The notes: a model not told the origin generated them from the letters alone. 64,000 bases of DNA from Lysobacter sp. 5GHs7-4 (GCF_021284765.1 NZ_CP089924.1:3366001-3430000); one strand, 5' to 3'. Shown: positions 38,303 through 47,320, counted from the stretch's first letter. Program-made: numbers and translations.

Positions 38303-40108
38303 ATGACCTTGCGTCCGCTCGCTCTCGCACTCGCCCTGACGGTCGCCGCCGCGACCGCCGCCCCCGGCTACGCCGCCGAAGCGCCCAAGGCCGCCGTCGC
38401 CGACACCGCCAAGGCCGCCAAGCTCACCGCCCTGTACGCGCAGTACTGGGAAGAAGTGCTCAAGCTCAACCCGGTCCAGGCCACGTTCCAGGGCGACAAC
38501 CGCTACAACGACCAGCTGCCCGACTTCGGCACCGCGCAATACCGCAAGGAATCGCACGACTTCACCGTGCGCTGGCTCAAGACCGTGCAGGACATCGGCC
38601 CGGCCGGCCTGCAGGGCCAGGATCTGCTGAGCTACGAAACCTTCGTGCGCGACTCCAAGAGCTCGCTGGATTCCGAGCAGTTCCCCGACTGGATGATGCC
38701 GATCAACCAGATGGGCTCCATGGCCAGCTTCGCCGTGCAGATGGGCTCGGGCACCGGCCCGCAGCCGTTCAAGACCGTCCAGGACTACGACAACTGGCTG
38801 GCGCGCGGCAACAAGCTGCCGGTGCTGTTCGACACCGCCATCGACAACATGCGCCAGGGCATGAAGGCCGGCGTGGTGCAGCCCAAGGCGCTGATGATCA
38901 AGGTCATCCCGCAGTTGGACGCGCTGATCAAGGATAAGCCGGAAGAGACGCTGTTCTGGGGTCCGATCACCAGCCTGCCCAAGGAGTTCTCCGACGCCGA
39001 CAAGCAGCGCCTGACCGCGGCCTACCGCGAGATGATCGCCGTGCGCCTGATGCCGGCCTACAAGAAGCTGCGCACCTTCATCAACGACGAGTACCTGCCC
39101 GCCACCCGCGACAGCGTCGGCATCGACAAGCTACCCAACGGTCAGGCCTGGTATGCGTTCAACGCGCGCCAGCGCACCACCACCGACCTCAGCCCGGCGC
39201 AGATCCATCAGATCGGCCTGGACGAAGTCGCGCGCATCCACGGCGAAATCCGCAAGGTGATGACGCAGGTCGGCTTCAAGGGTTCGCTGCAGGACTTCTT
39301 CAAGTTCATGCAGAACGATCCGCGCTTCGGCTTCAAGAGCGAGGACGCGCTGCTGGCGCACTACCGCGCGCTGGAAGCCAAGATCAACCAGAAGATCCCG
39401 CAGCAGTTCTCGCTGGTGCCCAAGGCGCCGTTCGAGATCCGCGCGGTCGAGCCTTTCCGCGCCCAGTCCGCGGCCGGCGGCGAATACCGCAGCCCCAGCG
39501 AGGACGGCAGCCGTCCGGGCGTGTTCTACGTCAACACCTACGACCTGCCCACGCGCAAGACCTGGGACGCCGAGGACCTGTACCTGCACGAGGCGATTCC
39601 GGGCCACCACTTCCAGCTCGCGTTGCAGCAGGAGCTGACCGGTATTCCGGCGTTCCGCCGCTTCGGTGGCGAAACCGCCTTCATCGAAGGCTGGGGCCTG
39701 TATGCCGAATCGCTGGGTAAGGATCTGGGCGTGTACACCGATCCCTACAACTACTTCGGCTACCTGCAGAACGAGCTGTGGCGCGCGATCCGTCTGGTCA
39801 CCGACACCGGCCTGCACAGCAAGGGCTGGACCCGCGAGCAGGTGATCAAGTACATGCTCGACAACTCCGCCGAAAGCGAAACCCAGTCCACCGCCGAGGC
39901 CGAGCGCTACATCGCCTGGCCGGGTCAGGCGCTGGCGTACAAGATCGGCGAGCTGAAGATCCAGGAACTGCGCCGCAAGGCCGAAAAGGAACTGGGCACG
40001 AAGTTCGACGTGCGCGAGTTCCACGCCGAAGTGCTGAAGGACGGCTCGGTGGCGCTGGACGTGCTGGAGCAGAAGATCGACCGCTGGATCGCCAGCAAGA
40101 AGGGCTGA
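38303..40108 (+). CDS. Secreted DUF885 family metallopeptidase-like protein
   Basis: The 601-aa product has a signal peptide (about 1-25, ending GYAAEA). It belongs to the DUF885 family, distantly related to M32/M3-like zinc peptidases. The key motif LYLHEAIPGHHFQLALQQEL carries the HExxxxH-type zinc pattern, with a downstream ETAFIEGWGLYAESLGKDLG that supplies the third ligand region. Most family members are uncharacterised exported proteins; Lysobacter relatives encode several. The ATG at 38303 gives a clean signal peptide; the open frame to 38153 adds an unlikely N-terminus. A strong terminator follows. Confidence 0.9.
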   Translation: MTLRPLALALALTVAAATAAPGYAAEAPKAAVADTAKAAKLTALYAQYWEEVLKLNPVQATFQGDNRYNDQLPDFGTAQYRKESHDFTVRWLKTVQDIGPAGLQGQDLLSYETFVRDSKSSLDSEQFPDWMMPINQMGSMASFAVQMGSGTGPQPFKTVQDYDNWLARGNKLPVLFDTAIDNMRQGMKAGVVQPKALMIKVIPQLDALIKDKPEETLFWGPITSLPKEFSDADKQRLTAAYREMIAVRLMPAYKKLRTFINDEYLPATRDSVGIDKLPNGQAWYAFNARQRTTTDLSPAQIHQIGLDEVARIHGEIRKVMTQVGFKGSLQDFFKFMQNDPRFGFKSEDALLAHYRALEAKINQKIPQQFSLVPKAPFEIRAVEPFRAQSAAGGEYRSPSEDGSRPGVFYVNTYDLPTRKTWDAEDLYLHEAIPGHHFQLALQQELTGIPAFRRFGGETAFIEGWGLYAESLGKDLGVYTDPYNYFGYLQNELWRAIRLVTDTGLHSKGWTREQVIKYMLDNSAESETQSTAEAERYIAWPGQALAYKIGELKIQELRRKAEKELGTKFDVREFHAEVLKDGSVALDVLEQKIDRWIASKKG

Positions 40109-40129
40109 TCGCCGCGCAGGGCGACGTAG

Positions 40130-40155
40130 AAAAAGCCGGGCTTGCCCGGCTTTTT
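40130..40155 (+). terminator. Rho-independent terminator after the DUF885 gene
   Basis: AAAAAGCCGGGC (40130-40141) pairs with GCCCGGCTTTTT (40144-40155) across a TT loop; the T-run ends the stem. Confidence 0.93.
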
Positions 40156-40594
40156 CTTTGGCTGGGCGCGCGGGATCGGTCCGGACCGTGGCTCGGTCGA
40201 GCGGGTGCGGCGATATCCGGCCCGGATCGATTCGTCCCTACCGCGCGCCGGACGCGGCGGTGCGACCGCGTTCCGTGGTCGCTACGCGTCCGCTGGGCCC
40301 CGTATCGATAGCGGACCGGCGCACCGCTCAGGCGCGCAGCCCCTGCGGCCGCCCGGCCGCGCTTCGGCGTCAGCCGCCGCCACGTCACCTGTCCGGTCTC
40401 GGCCGGCGCCGCCCCGCCCCCTAGTCTGGAGAGGCCCTTCGGAGCCGTCGGGCCGAGCAGGCGTGCCACCCGCCCACCCCAAAACGGCGAAAAAATCGCC
40501 ACACGGCACCGGCAAGCCTCATAATAGTGCGTTGCCCGTCACATTTTGGGCTTAGCCCCGGCCCCAGCCAGCCATCGCCAGCCACGGAAGACGG
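40156..40594. other. Gap before the LysM-FecR gene
   Basis: No gene is supported here. The stretch is GC-rich with ordinary composition until about 40485. There a GGCGAAAAAATCGCC dyad (40486-40500) is followed by a CATAAT (40520-40525), the best -10-like site ahead of the operon. No clear -35 pairs with it, so it may be an alternative-sigma or activator-dependent promoter. That would leave a leader of about 70 nt. Confidence 0.5.
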
Positions 40595-42268
40595 ATGTTC
40601 GCCATTGCAGTGCAGCCCCACCATGCCAGGCGCTGGCGCCGGCTGGGCCAACGCTTCGCCACCCTCCTGATCGCGCTCGCACTGTCCGCCACGGCCTCGG
40701 CCCAGGAATGGACGTATCGCGTGCGGCCGGGCGACAACCTGTGGGAACTCAGTGCGCGCCATCTGCGCGCCGACGTCGACTGGCGGCGCTTGCAGCGGCT
40801 CAACCAGGTCGCCGATCCGCACCGTCTCCCGCCCGGCACCCTGCTGCGCTTCCCGGTGTCGTGGCTGCGCATCGAGCCGGCCAAGGCGCGCCTGGTCGCG
40901 CTGCGCGGCGCCGTGCGCGCGCAGGTGTCCTCGCGCGCGAGCGTGCTGGCCGCCAGCGAGGGCCTGCGCCTGGGCATCGGCGGCTGGCTGGAGACCGGGC
41001 CGGGCGCCAGCGCCACGCTCGAATTCGCCGACGGTTCGCGCCTGATGCTGACCGACAACAGCCGCATCGTGTTCGACCGCCTCAGCGCCTACGGCCAGAC
41101 CGGCATGGTCGACACGCGCATGCGCCTGCAGCGCGGGCGCGCCACCAACCGCGTGATTCCCGCGCGCGGCCCGGCCTCGCGCTACATCATCGAAACGCCG
41201 TCGGCGACCTCCAGCGTGCGTGGCACCCGCTTCCGCGTCAGCGCCGGCGATGCGCAGGCGCCCGGTGCCACCGAAGTGCTGGAAGGCAAGGTCCAGGTCG
41301 GCGGCGCGCAAGGTGCCGACGTGCTGGTGCGCCCGGGCTACGGCTCCGTCGCCGCCGCCGGCGCGGCGACGTCCGCGCCGACCCGTCTGCTGCCGGCGCC
41401 CACGCTGGACGACGCCCACAGCCAGTTGCTTTCGCTGCCGATCGGCCTGAGCTGGAGCGCCCAGCCCGAAGCGGTCGCCTACCGCGTCGAGGTGGTGCGC
41501 GACGACGCGCCCGACGTGCTGCTGTACGAAACCGTCACCGCCGATACCCGCGTGCGCATCGCCGATCTGCCGCCCGGCCGTCACCGGCTGCAACTGCGCG
41601 CGGTCGCGGACAGCGGCCTGGGCGGCGAGGATGCCGAGCGCATCTTCGAGGTCAGCGAACACCCGCTGCCGCCGCTGACCCTGCAACCGCGCGACGGCCA
41701 GACCGTGCACACGCCGCGTCCGCGCTTCGAATGGGCGCGCACGCAGGACGCCGCCGGCACCCGCTTCGAACTCGCCGACGATCCCGGCTTCGAACGCCCG
41801 CGCGTGCAGGCCCAGATCGACGGCCAGCGCTACCGCGTGGCCGACGCCCTGCCCCCGGGCCGCTACTACTGGCGCGTGGCGTCGCGCGACGGCGACGGCC
41901 GCAGCGGCCCCTACGGCGATGCGCTGCCGTTCGAGGTCAGCGACGCGCCGGTGGATCCGGGCCTGCAAGCGCCGCAGACCGCGCAAGGGCAACTGACCCT
42001 GCGCTGGAAGGACGCCGCGCCCGGGCAGCGCTTCCGCGTGCAGCTCGCGCGCCGCGCCGATTTCGCCAAACCGCTGATCGACCGCGAAGTCGAGCAACCG
42101 CAGCTCAGCCTGGACCGTCCGCGCGGCGGCCGCTGGTACGTGCGCGTGCAGACCATCGACGACGACGGCTACGCCGCGCCGTTCGGCCCCACCCAGGAAA
42201 TCCGTCTGCCTTGCCGGCTGTGCTATGCCGGTGGCGCGGCGGCGGCGTTGCTGCTGCTGGCCTTATGA
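40595..42268 (+). CDS. Exported LysM-FecR domain protein
   Basis: The 557-aa product has a signal peptide (about 1-36, ending ATASAQ). A LysM domain follows (about 39-88: YRVRPGDNLWELSARHL...LPPGTLLRFPV), then a FecR domain (about 95-240: GAVRAQVS, LETGPGASATLEFADGSRLMLTDNSRI, SATSSVRGTRFRVS, EVLEGKVQV). The rest (about 275-535) is three fibronectin/wall-binding-like beta repeats with the pattern RFEWA...YRVADALPPGRYYWRVAS. A short hydrophobic Cys-containing tail (about 536-557) may anchor it in a membrane. LysM suggests peptidoglycan binding. It overlaps the CHASE2-GGDEF gene by 4 nt, so the two are translationally coupled and likely act together. Confidence 0.92.
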   Translation: MFAIAVQPHHARRWRRLGQRFATLLIALALSATASAQEWTYRVRPGDNLWELSARHLRADVDWRRLQRLNQVADPHRLPPGTLLRFPVSWLRIEPAKARLVALRGAVRAQVSSRASVLAASEGLRLGIGGWLETGPGASATLEFADGSRLMLTDNSRIVFDRLSAYGQTGMVDTRMRLQRGRATNRVIPARGPASRYIIETPSATSSVRGTRFRVSAGDAQAPGATEVLEGKVQVGGAQGADVLVRPGYGSVAAAGAATSAPTRLLPAPTLDDAHSQLLSLPIGLSWSAQPEAVAYRVEVVRDDAPDVLLYETVTADTRVRIADLPPGRHRLQLRAVADSGLGGEDAERIFEVSEHPLPPLTLQPRDGQTVHTPRPRFEWARTQDAAGTRFELADDPGFERPRVQAQIDGQRYRVADALPPGRYYWRVASRDGDGRSGPYGDALPFEVSDAPVDPGLQAPQTAQGQLTLRWKDAAPGQRFRVQLARRADFAKPLIDREVEQPQLSLDRPRGGRWYVRVQTIDDDGYAAPFGPTQEIRLPCRLCYAGGAAAALLLLAL

Positions 42269-43926
42269 ACCTGCGCGCGCCGTCGTGGCCGCTGCGCCTG
42301 ATGGTGGCCCTGGCCGCCGCCGGCCTGGCGGCGCTGATCAGCGTCAGCGGCGCGTCCTGGTGGCTGGACGACGCGTTCTACGACCAGCATCTGGCGACGT
42401 GGACCTACCCGCCCGACGACGACGTCATCGTGGTCGCCGTCGACGACCAGAGCCTGGCCGAACTCGGCCAGTGGCCCTGGCCGCGCGATCTGCATGCGCA
42501 GCTGCTCGACCGTTTGGGCCAAGCCGGCGTGCGCGGCGTGGCGCTGGACCTGGTGTTCGCCGAACCCGACCGCAGCGGCGAATCGCACGATCGGCGGCTC
42601 GCCGAGGCCCTGCGCCGCAACGGCCGCGTCGCCCTGCCGGTGATCGCCGCCGCGCCCAGCCAGAACGGACCGCCGGTGGAAGTGCTGCCGACGCCGGTGC
42701 TGGCCTCGGCCGCGACCACGCTGGGACACACCGATATCGAACTCGACGCCGAAGGCGCCGCGCGCGGCATGTACTTGCGCGCCGGTCTGGGCGAAGCGCG
42801 CTGGTCCGCGCTGGCCCTGGCCACGATCGCACTGGACCCGGCGTACGCGCGCCTGCCGCTGCCGGGCCTGCGCCGTCCCACCGGCTTGGGCGGCTCGCCC
42901 TACCAATGGACGCGCGATCACTACGTGCGCATCCGTTACGCCGGCCCGCCCGGCAGCTTCGCCCAGGTCTCCTACGCCGACGTGATCTCCGGCCGCGTGC
43001 CGGCCGAACTGCTGCGCGGGCGCTGGGTGGTGGTCGGCGTCACAGCGGCCGGACTGGCGCCGCCGTTCCTGACGCCGATGTCCGACGAACTGCGCATGCC
43101 CGGCGCCGAGTACCAGGCCAACGTGCTGGAGATGCTGCTGCACGGCCGCGCGATCGTGCCCTTGGCGCCGCGCTGGCAGGCCGCGCTGACCGGCGTGATG
43201 GTGCTGGCGGTGACGCTGTGCGTGTTGATCCCCGGGTTTCCGCGCCCGCTGTTGCTGACCTCGGCCGCCGCGATCGCCACGCTCGCCGCCAGCATCGCCC
43301 TGCTGCGCCTGGGCAACGTGTGGTTCGCGCCGGCCACCGCGGTGGTCGCGATCGCGCTGTCGTACCTGGCCTGGACCGTCGTCCATCTGCGTCACTGGCG
43401 TCGTCAGGCGCACCTGGACACGCTGACCCGGCTGGCCAACCGCCGCCGCTTCGACGTTGTGCTGGAACGCGAGCTCGCCAGTGCGCGCCGCACGCGCGCG
43501 CCGCTCACCCTGGCCCTGGTCGACGTCGATCACTTCAAGGCCTACAACGACGGCGAGGGCCACCGCGCCGGCGACAAGGTGCTGCGCCAGGTCGCCCACC
43601 TGATCGCCGCGCACGCGCGCCGTCCGCGCGATCTGGCCGCGCGCTTCGGCGGCGACGAATTCGCCATCGTCCTGCCCGACACCTCCGCCGACGGCGCGGC
43701 GCTGGTGGCCGAGGCCCTGCTCGCCGACATGCGCGCGCTCAACCTGCGCCACGGCGAGGCCCTGGGCGGCGCCAAGGTCAGCATCAGCATCGGCGTGCAC
43801 ACCTGCGTCCCCGGCATTCATACGCGCGAGCGCACCTTGTTCGATGCCGCCGACGCGGCGCTTTACCGCGCCAAGGAAAACGGCCGCGACGGCTACGCGG
43901 CGACGCGCGCGGTGGATGCCGAATAA
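42265..43926 (+). CDS. CHASE2-GGDEF diguanylate cyclase
   Basis: This 553-aa membrane protein has an N-terminal helix (about 10-30) and a periplasmic CHASE2 sensor domain (about 33-285: WLDDAFYDQ, VVAVDDQSLAELGQWPWPR, GVALDLVFAEPDRS, RWVVVGVTA). Three helices follow (about 297-385), then a cytoplasmic GGDEF domain (about 400-545). The active motif GGDEF is intact at 462-466 and an inhibitory RxxD site is at 453-456, five residues upstream, as in product-inhibited cyclases. The protein should make cyclic di-GMP in response to an envelope signal. It follows the LysM-FecR gene with an ATGA overlap, so that exported partner probably feeds the sensor. Confidence 0.94.
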   Translation: MNLRAPSWPLRLMVALAAAGLAALISVSGASWWLDDAFYDQHLATWTYPPDDDVIVVAVDDQSLAELGQWPWPRDLHAQLLDRLGQAGVRGVALDLVFAEPDRSGESHDRRLAEALRRNGRVALPVIAAAPSQNGPPVEVLPTPVLASAATTLGHTDIELDAEGAARGMYLRAGLGEARWSALALATIALDPAYARLPLPGLRRPTGLGGSPYQWTRDHYVRIRYAGPPGSFAQVSYADVISGRVPAELLRGRWVVVGVTAAGLAPPFLTPMSDELRMPGAEYQANVLEMLLHGRAIVPLAPRWQAALTGVMVLAVTLCVLIPGFPRPLLLTSAAAIATLAASIALLRLGNVWFAPATAVVAIALSYLAWTVVHLRHWRRQAHLDTLTRLANRRRFDVVLERELASARRTRAPLTLALVDVDHFKAYNDGEGHRAGDKVLRQVAHLIAAHARRPRDLAARFGGDEFAIVLPDTSADGAALVAEALLADMRALNLRHGEALGGAKVSISIGVHTCVPGIHTRERTLFDAADAALYRAKENGRDGYAATRAVDAE

Positions 43927-43987
43927 CCCGATGCGCGGCGCTGCGACGGCCGCGAACGCGCGCGGGCCATCGCCAACGTGTGCGCCG

Positions 43988-44698
43988 TCAGAAGCGTTCG
44001 CCGACCGGCAGGTAGCGCCACTCGCCCACCGGCATCTTGCTCAGCGGGATGCGGCCGATGCGCAGGCGCCGGCTGGACACGAGTTCCAACCCGACCTGCG
44101 CGCACATGTGCCGCAGCTGCCCGCCCATCACGTTCTTGATCGCGAAGCGCAGCCGGGTTTCGTTCTGCCAGCTGACCTTGCACGGCGCCAGCGGCCGGCC
44201 GCGGTACTCCAAGCCGTGCGCGAGGCGCTTGAGGCCGTAAGGCCCGAGTTCGCCGGCGACTTCCACCACGAACTCCTGCTCGATCTGCGCGTAATCCTCG
44301 GTCAGGCGGCGCCAGACCCGGCCGTCCTGGCTGAGCACCATCAGGCCGGAGGCCTCGGCGTCGATCGGCATCAACGGCGTCAGATGCTGGAAATGGCGCT
44401 TGAGCATGCGCACGCCGGACAGATCGCCTTCGGCGTGCGCCGCGGCCAGCGCCAGCGCGGGCGCGTCCTTGAACTCCACGCCGGCCGGCTTGTGCAGCAG
44501 CATCGTCGCCGGCTCGGCCGGCTCCAGGCGCGCCTCCGGGTCCAGCTCGACGCGCTGATTCGTGATCGGCGTCTGCGGCTCCTCGACCGTCTGGCCGTCG
44601 ACCCGCACCCAACCGCCCTCGATGTACTGCTGGGCTTGCGCGCGCGAACAGCCCGTCGATTCTGCGACGCATTTATCTAGGCGTTGGGGCTCGGACAT
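43988..44698 (-). CDS. rluF: RluF-like 23S rRNA pseudouridine synthase
   Basis: This 236-aa RsuA-family pseudouridine synthase has an N-terminal S4 domain (RLDKCVAESTGCSRAQAQQYIEGGWVRVDG, about 6-35) followed by the catalytic domain. PIDAEASGLMVLSQDG holds the catalytic Asp in place of the common GRLDxxTxGLL. The C-terminal segment QLRHMCAQVGLELVSSRRLRIGRIPLSKMPVGEWR matches RluF (GIPLGEWR) more closely than RluB or RsuA. RluF modifies U2604 of 23S rRNA in E. coli. The start at 44698 gives the S4 domain directly; the open frame extends to 44755. It is divergent from the RIO kinase gene. Confidence 0.88.
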   Translation of the reverse strand: MSEPQRLDKCVAESTGCSRAQAQQYIEGGWVRVDGQTVEEPQTPITNQRVELDPEARLEPAEPATMLLHKPAGVEFKDAPALALAAAHAEGDLSGVRMLKRHFQHLTPLMPIDAEASGLMVLSQDGRVWRRLTEDYAQIEQEFVVEVAGELGPYGLKRLAHGLEYRGRPLAPCKVSWQNETRLRFAIKNVMGGQLRHMCAQVGLELVSSRRLRIGRIPLSKMPVGEWRYLPVGERF

Positions 44699-44785
44699 GG
44701 GAAAAGTCGGCGGGAAAGGCGGTAAGTGTAAAGATACGCCCCTATCCGGCGGCACCCCGGCCGGACCGATTCGATACAGGACTAC

Positions 44786-45643
44786 ATGAAGACTCCCGCG
44801 GGACTACAGGCGCTGATCGACGACGGCGTGATCGACGAAGTGATGCGTCCGCTGAAAAGCGGCAAGGAAGCGGCGGTGTACGTGGTCCGTTCCGGCAACG
44901 AGGTGCGTTGCGCCAAGGTCTACAAGGACATGGCCCAGCGCAGCTTCCAGCAGCGCGTGCAGTACCAGGAGGGCCGCAAGGTGCGCGGCAGCCGCGAGGC
45001 GCGCGCGATCGGCAAGGCCAGCAAGTACGGGCGTAAGCAGCAGGAAATCGCCTGGAAGAACACCGAGGTCGACGCGCTGTACCAACTGCGCGAAGCCGGC
45101 GTGCGCGTGCCCGAACCCTACGGCTACTTCCACGGCGTGCTGGTGATGGAGCTGGTGACCGACGCCGACGGCCACTCCGCGCCGCGCCTGGGCGAGGTCG
45201 AGCTGGCGCCCGATCAGGCGCGCGGCTTCCACCGCTTCCTGGTCCGCCAGGTGGTGAAGATGCTCAGCGTCGGCCTGATCCACGGCGATCTGTCCGAATA
45301 CAACGTGCTGGTCGCGCCCGACGGCCCGGTCATCATCGACTTCCCGCAAGTCGTCAGCGCCGCCGGCAACAACGCCGCGCGCCAGATGCTGCTGCGCGAC
45401 GTCAACAACCTCACCGCCAGCCTCGGCGCCTGGGCGCCGGACCTGCTGGATACCTGGTACGCCGAGGAAATGTGGGCCCTGTTCGAAGCCGGCGACCTGC
45501 ACCCCGACAGCGAACTCACCGGCATATTCGTGCACGACGAATCGACGGTGGACCTGGGCAGCGTGCGCGATGCGATCAACGATGCGCGCGAGGAAGCGCT
45601 GATCCGTCAGCAGGGGCGCGAGGCGGCGGCAGCGGAAGAATGA
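44786..45643 (+). CDS. RIO-family serine protein kinase
   Basis: The 285-aa protein is a bacterial RIO kinase. The loop PLKSGKEAAVYVV (22-34) replaces a Gly-rich loop, with K45 in CAKVYK. HGDLSEYNVL (166-175) has catalytic D168 and IIDFPQ (183-188) has metal-binding D185. ARAIGKASKYGRKQQEIAWKNTEVDALYQL is the long helical insertion typical of RIO1-like bacterial members. Archaeal and eukaryotic RIO kinases act in small-subunit ribosome maturation; bacterial substrates are poorly known. Divergence from an rRNA pseudouridine synthase fits a ribosome link. The leader from the divergent gene is only 87 nt. Confidence 0.93.
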   Translation: MKTPAGLQALIDDGVIDEVMRPLKSGKEAAVYVVRSGNEVRCAKVYKDMAQRSFQQRVQYQEGRKVRGSREARAIGKASKYGRKQQEIAWKNTEVDALYQLREAGVRVPEPYGYFHGVLVMELVTDADGHSAPRLGEVELAPDQARGFHRFLVRQVVKMLSVGLIHGDLSEYNVLVAPDGPVIIDFPQVVSAAGNNAARQMLLRDVNNLTASLGAWAPDLLDTWYAEEMWALFEAGDLHPDSELTGIFVHDESTVDLGSVRDAINDAREEALIRQQGREAAAAEE

Positions 45644-45709
45644 AACCGCGCTGGCGCGGCATCGCAGGCCAAGCGGCTGATGGATGACGACGAACCGCCA
45701 GCCGCGTGG

Positions 45710-46165
45710 CTAGCCCGAGACCGAAACGCCGCCCGGCTGCTCCGCCAGCCACTTGCTCCAGTGGTACAGCGCCAGGCCGACGCCCTCGGACGCCTTGTCG
45801 CTGACGCGGGTGATCGGCATGGCCTCGATCCAGGCCGCGTTCGACAGTTCCTGCAAGGTGCTCTCCGGCGCCTGGCAGAAGCCCATGTGCCAACGCTCGA
45901 ATTGACGCTGGCTCACGGGACCGCGCAAGAGTTCGACCAGCTCCTGATGCGCACGCGCGCCGCGGATGCGCTCGTAGACCTGATTCATGCCGGCCGCCTC
46001 GCCTTCGATGTACTGGAAGAAGCGCCCGTCGTGATGGAACAGCACGCCGGTCACGCCCACCGCGGCGTTGAACACGCGCGCGTCCACCAGCAGGGCGTCC
46101 AGCTCGAAAGCCGATAGCGGCCGCGCCGCGATGCTGCGATAGGCGATGGCGACGAGATTGGTCAT
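45710..46165 (-). CDS. BLUF-domain blue-light photoreceptor (stand-alone)
   Basis: This 151-aa protein is a short BLUF sensor that binds FAD. The key flavin-network residues are at family spacing: Y9 (in IAYRS), N33 (in FNAAVGVTG), Q51 (in FFQYIEG), W92 and M94 (in RWHMGF). They correspond to AppA Tyr21, Asn45, Gln63, Trp104 and Met106. GVTGVLFHHDGRFFQYIEG is the BLUF hallmark. There is no output domain, only a C-terminal extension of about 50 residues, so it probably signals through a partner protein. It is convergent with the RIO kinase gene. Two small unknown genes follow on the same strand to the right. Confidence 0.95.
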   Translation of the reverse strand: MTNLVAIAYRSIAARPLSAFELDALLVDARVFNAAVGVTGVLFHHDGRFFQYIEGEAAGMNQVYERIRGARAHQELVELLRGPVSQRQFERWHMGFCQAPESTLQELSNAAWIEAMPITRVSDKASEGVGLALYHWSKWLAEQPGGVSVSG

Positions 46166-46290
46166 GCGATTATCCTAGTAGCATGCGCAAGAATTGGTCC
46201 ATATTCGAACGCGATTGCTGAATCGTGGCCTTGCCCCTGCCTGCGCTGATCGGACGCGAGCGTGGGATCGATATGCGGGCCGTATCGGGC

Positions 46291-46605
46291 TTAAAGCGCC
46301 GCCTGCTGCAGCAACTTCGCCACTTCCAGGGCCTGCGACTTAGTCAGCCGGTAAGGCACCATGCTGATCGCCAGCGGCGCCTTGGATACCACCGACAGCG
46401 CCACGAAGCCCTGCCCATCGGAGTCCTCCATACGGATCACGTTGAGCGTCTGCGAGGTCAAGGTGCCTGCGGTCAGTTCGACCTTACCCACTTCGCGCTT
46501 GATGGTGCCGCCCAGCAATGCACCGGTGAGACTGCCACTACGCGCGTAGCGCAGGATGAGGTAGGCGACGATCCCGAGAAACAAGATAGGGAACAGATAG
46601 TCCAT
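46291..46605 (-). CDS. Small membrane-anchored protein (hypothetical)
   Basis: This 104-aa protein has an N-terminal membrane helix (about 3-19, YLFPILFLGIVAYLILRY). The rest is a soluble beta-rich part including GKVELTAGTLTSQTLNVIRMEDSDGQGFVALSVV and a C-terminal helix (RLTKSQALEVAKLLQQAAL). No family was recognised. It lies between BLUF and another exported unknown on the same strand, with gaps of 125 nt and 60 nt. The frame choice is supported by the coherent helix-plus-domain pattern. Confidence 0.75.
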   Translation of the reverse strand: MDYLFPILFLGIVAYLILRYARSGSLTGALLGGTIKREVGKVELTAGTLTSQTLNVIRMEDSDGQGFVALSVVSKAPLAISMVPYRLTKSQALEVAKLLQQAAL

Positions 46606-46665
46606 GCGACCCTCGTTTTTGCTTGCCCTTGAACGCTCGGCGCGGTTCGCGGCGCGCCGGCGCGC

Positions 46666-47214
46666 CTAACGACTCCTCAAGCCCGCACCGATCCGCAGGG
46701 CGTCGATGGAGTTGTCTTGGAAACGCAGCGCTTCCACCTTCATATCGGGCTGCGTGGTGCGGCCGACGAACAGCACCGCCGGCGTGCGCTTTTGCCCAGG
46801 CATCGGATCGCCGTTGCCATCTATGACGATGGTGTGGTCGAAGGTCGCCTGAAACGACTTGCCGTCGGGTGCCAGGACGATGTCGTGGACATCCCAGGCA
46901 TAGCCCCAGAACAGCTGGCCCGGACGCGTCGAATCCTGCATGGCCGGATGGAAATCGACGATGCGCCGATAACGGCCCTTGCGGTCGCGCCGATAGAAGG
47001 AATAGTCGATTCCGTCTTCGAAGCCGTAGGCGATCACGCGCAGGCTGGGATCGGCCTCGATTTTCCACTCGTAGCACCTGCCGTCGCCGGGGTTGGCGCA
47101 ATAACCCGCGTTCGCGGGCACCGGGGTCATCGCGCGCCTGGCGGCGGTCGCTGGCGCAACACCAAGGCTGCTCAAGGCGAGCACCGCGACGCTCGCCGCA
47201 AGATGAAACTTCAT
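46666..47214 (-). CDS. Exported hypothetical protein, 182 aa
   Basis: The protein has a signal peptide (about 1-25, ending ATAAR). The mature part is rich in aromatic and charged residues, with two cysteines (in YCANPGDGRCYEW). Recognisable local features are VIAYGFEDGIDYSFYRRDRKGRYRR, the PGQLFWGYAWDVHDIVLAPDGKSFQATFDHTIVIDGNGD region, which resembles a small beta-sandwich, and KRTPAVLFVGR. No family is assigned. It is preceded by a gap that carries the rhlE terminator, so it has its own promoter. Confidence 0.8.
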   Translation of the reverse strand: MKFHLAASVAVLALSSLGVAPATAARRAMTPVPANAGYCANPGDGRCYEWKIEADPSLRVIAYGFEDGIDYSFYRRDRKGRYRRIVDFHPAMQDSTRPGQLFWGYAWDVHDIVLAPDGKSFQATFDHTIVIDGNGDPMPGQKRTPAVLFVGRTTQPDMKVEALRFQDNSIDALRIGAGLRSR

Positions 47215-47268
47215 GACTCCCCCAAGCCCGACGTCGCGACCATCCTAGCGCCGGAACTTGGTCACCGC

Positions 47269-47301
47269 CAAAAAAAAAGGCCGGCGATGGCCGGCCTTTT
47301 T
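47269..47301. terminator. Bidirectional terminator between rhlE and the 182-aa gene
   Basis: GGCCGGC (47279-47285) pairs with GCCGGCC (47290-47296); A-run on the left (47270-47278) and T-run on the right (47297-47301) allow function on both strands. It is used chiefly by the minus-strand rhlE, whose stop is 20 nt away. Confidence 0.88.
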
Positions 47302-47320
47302 CATCGACGCTGCGAAACGC

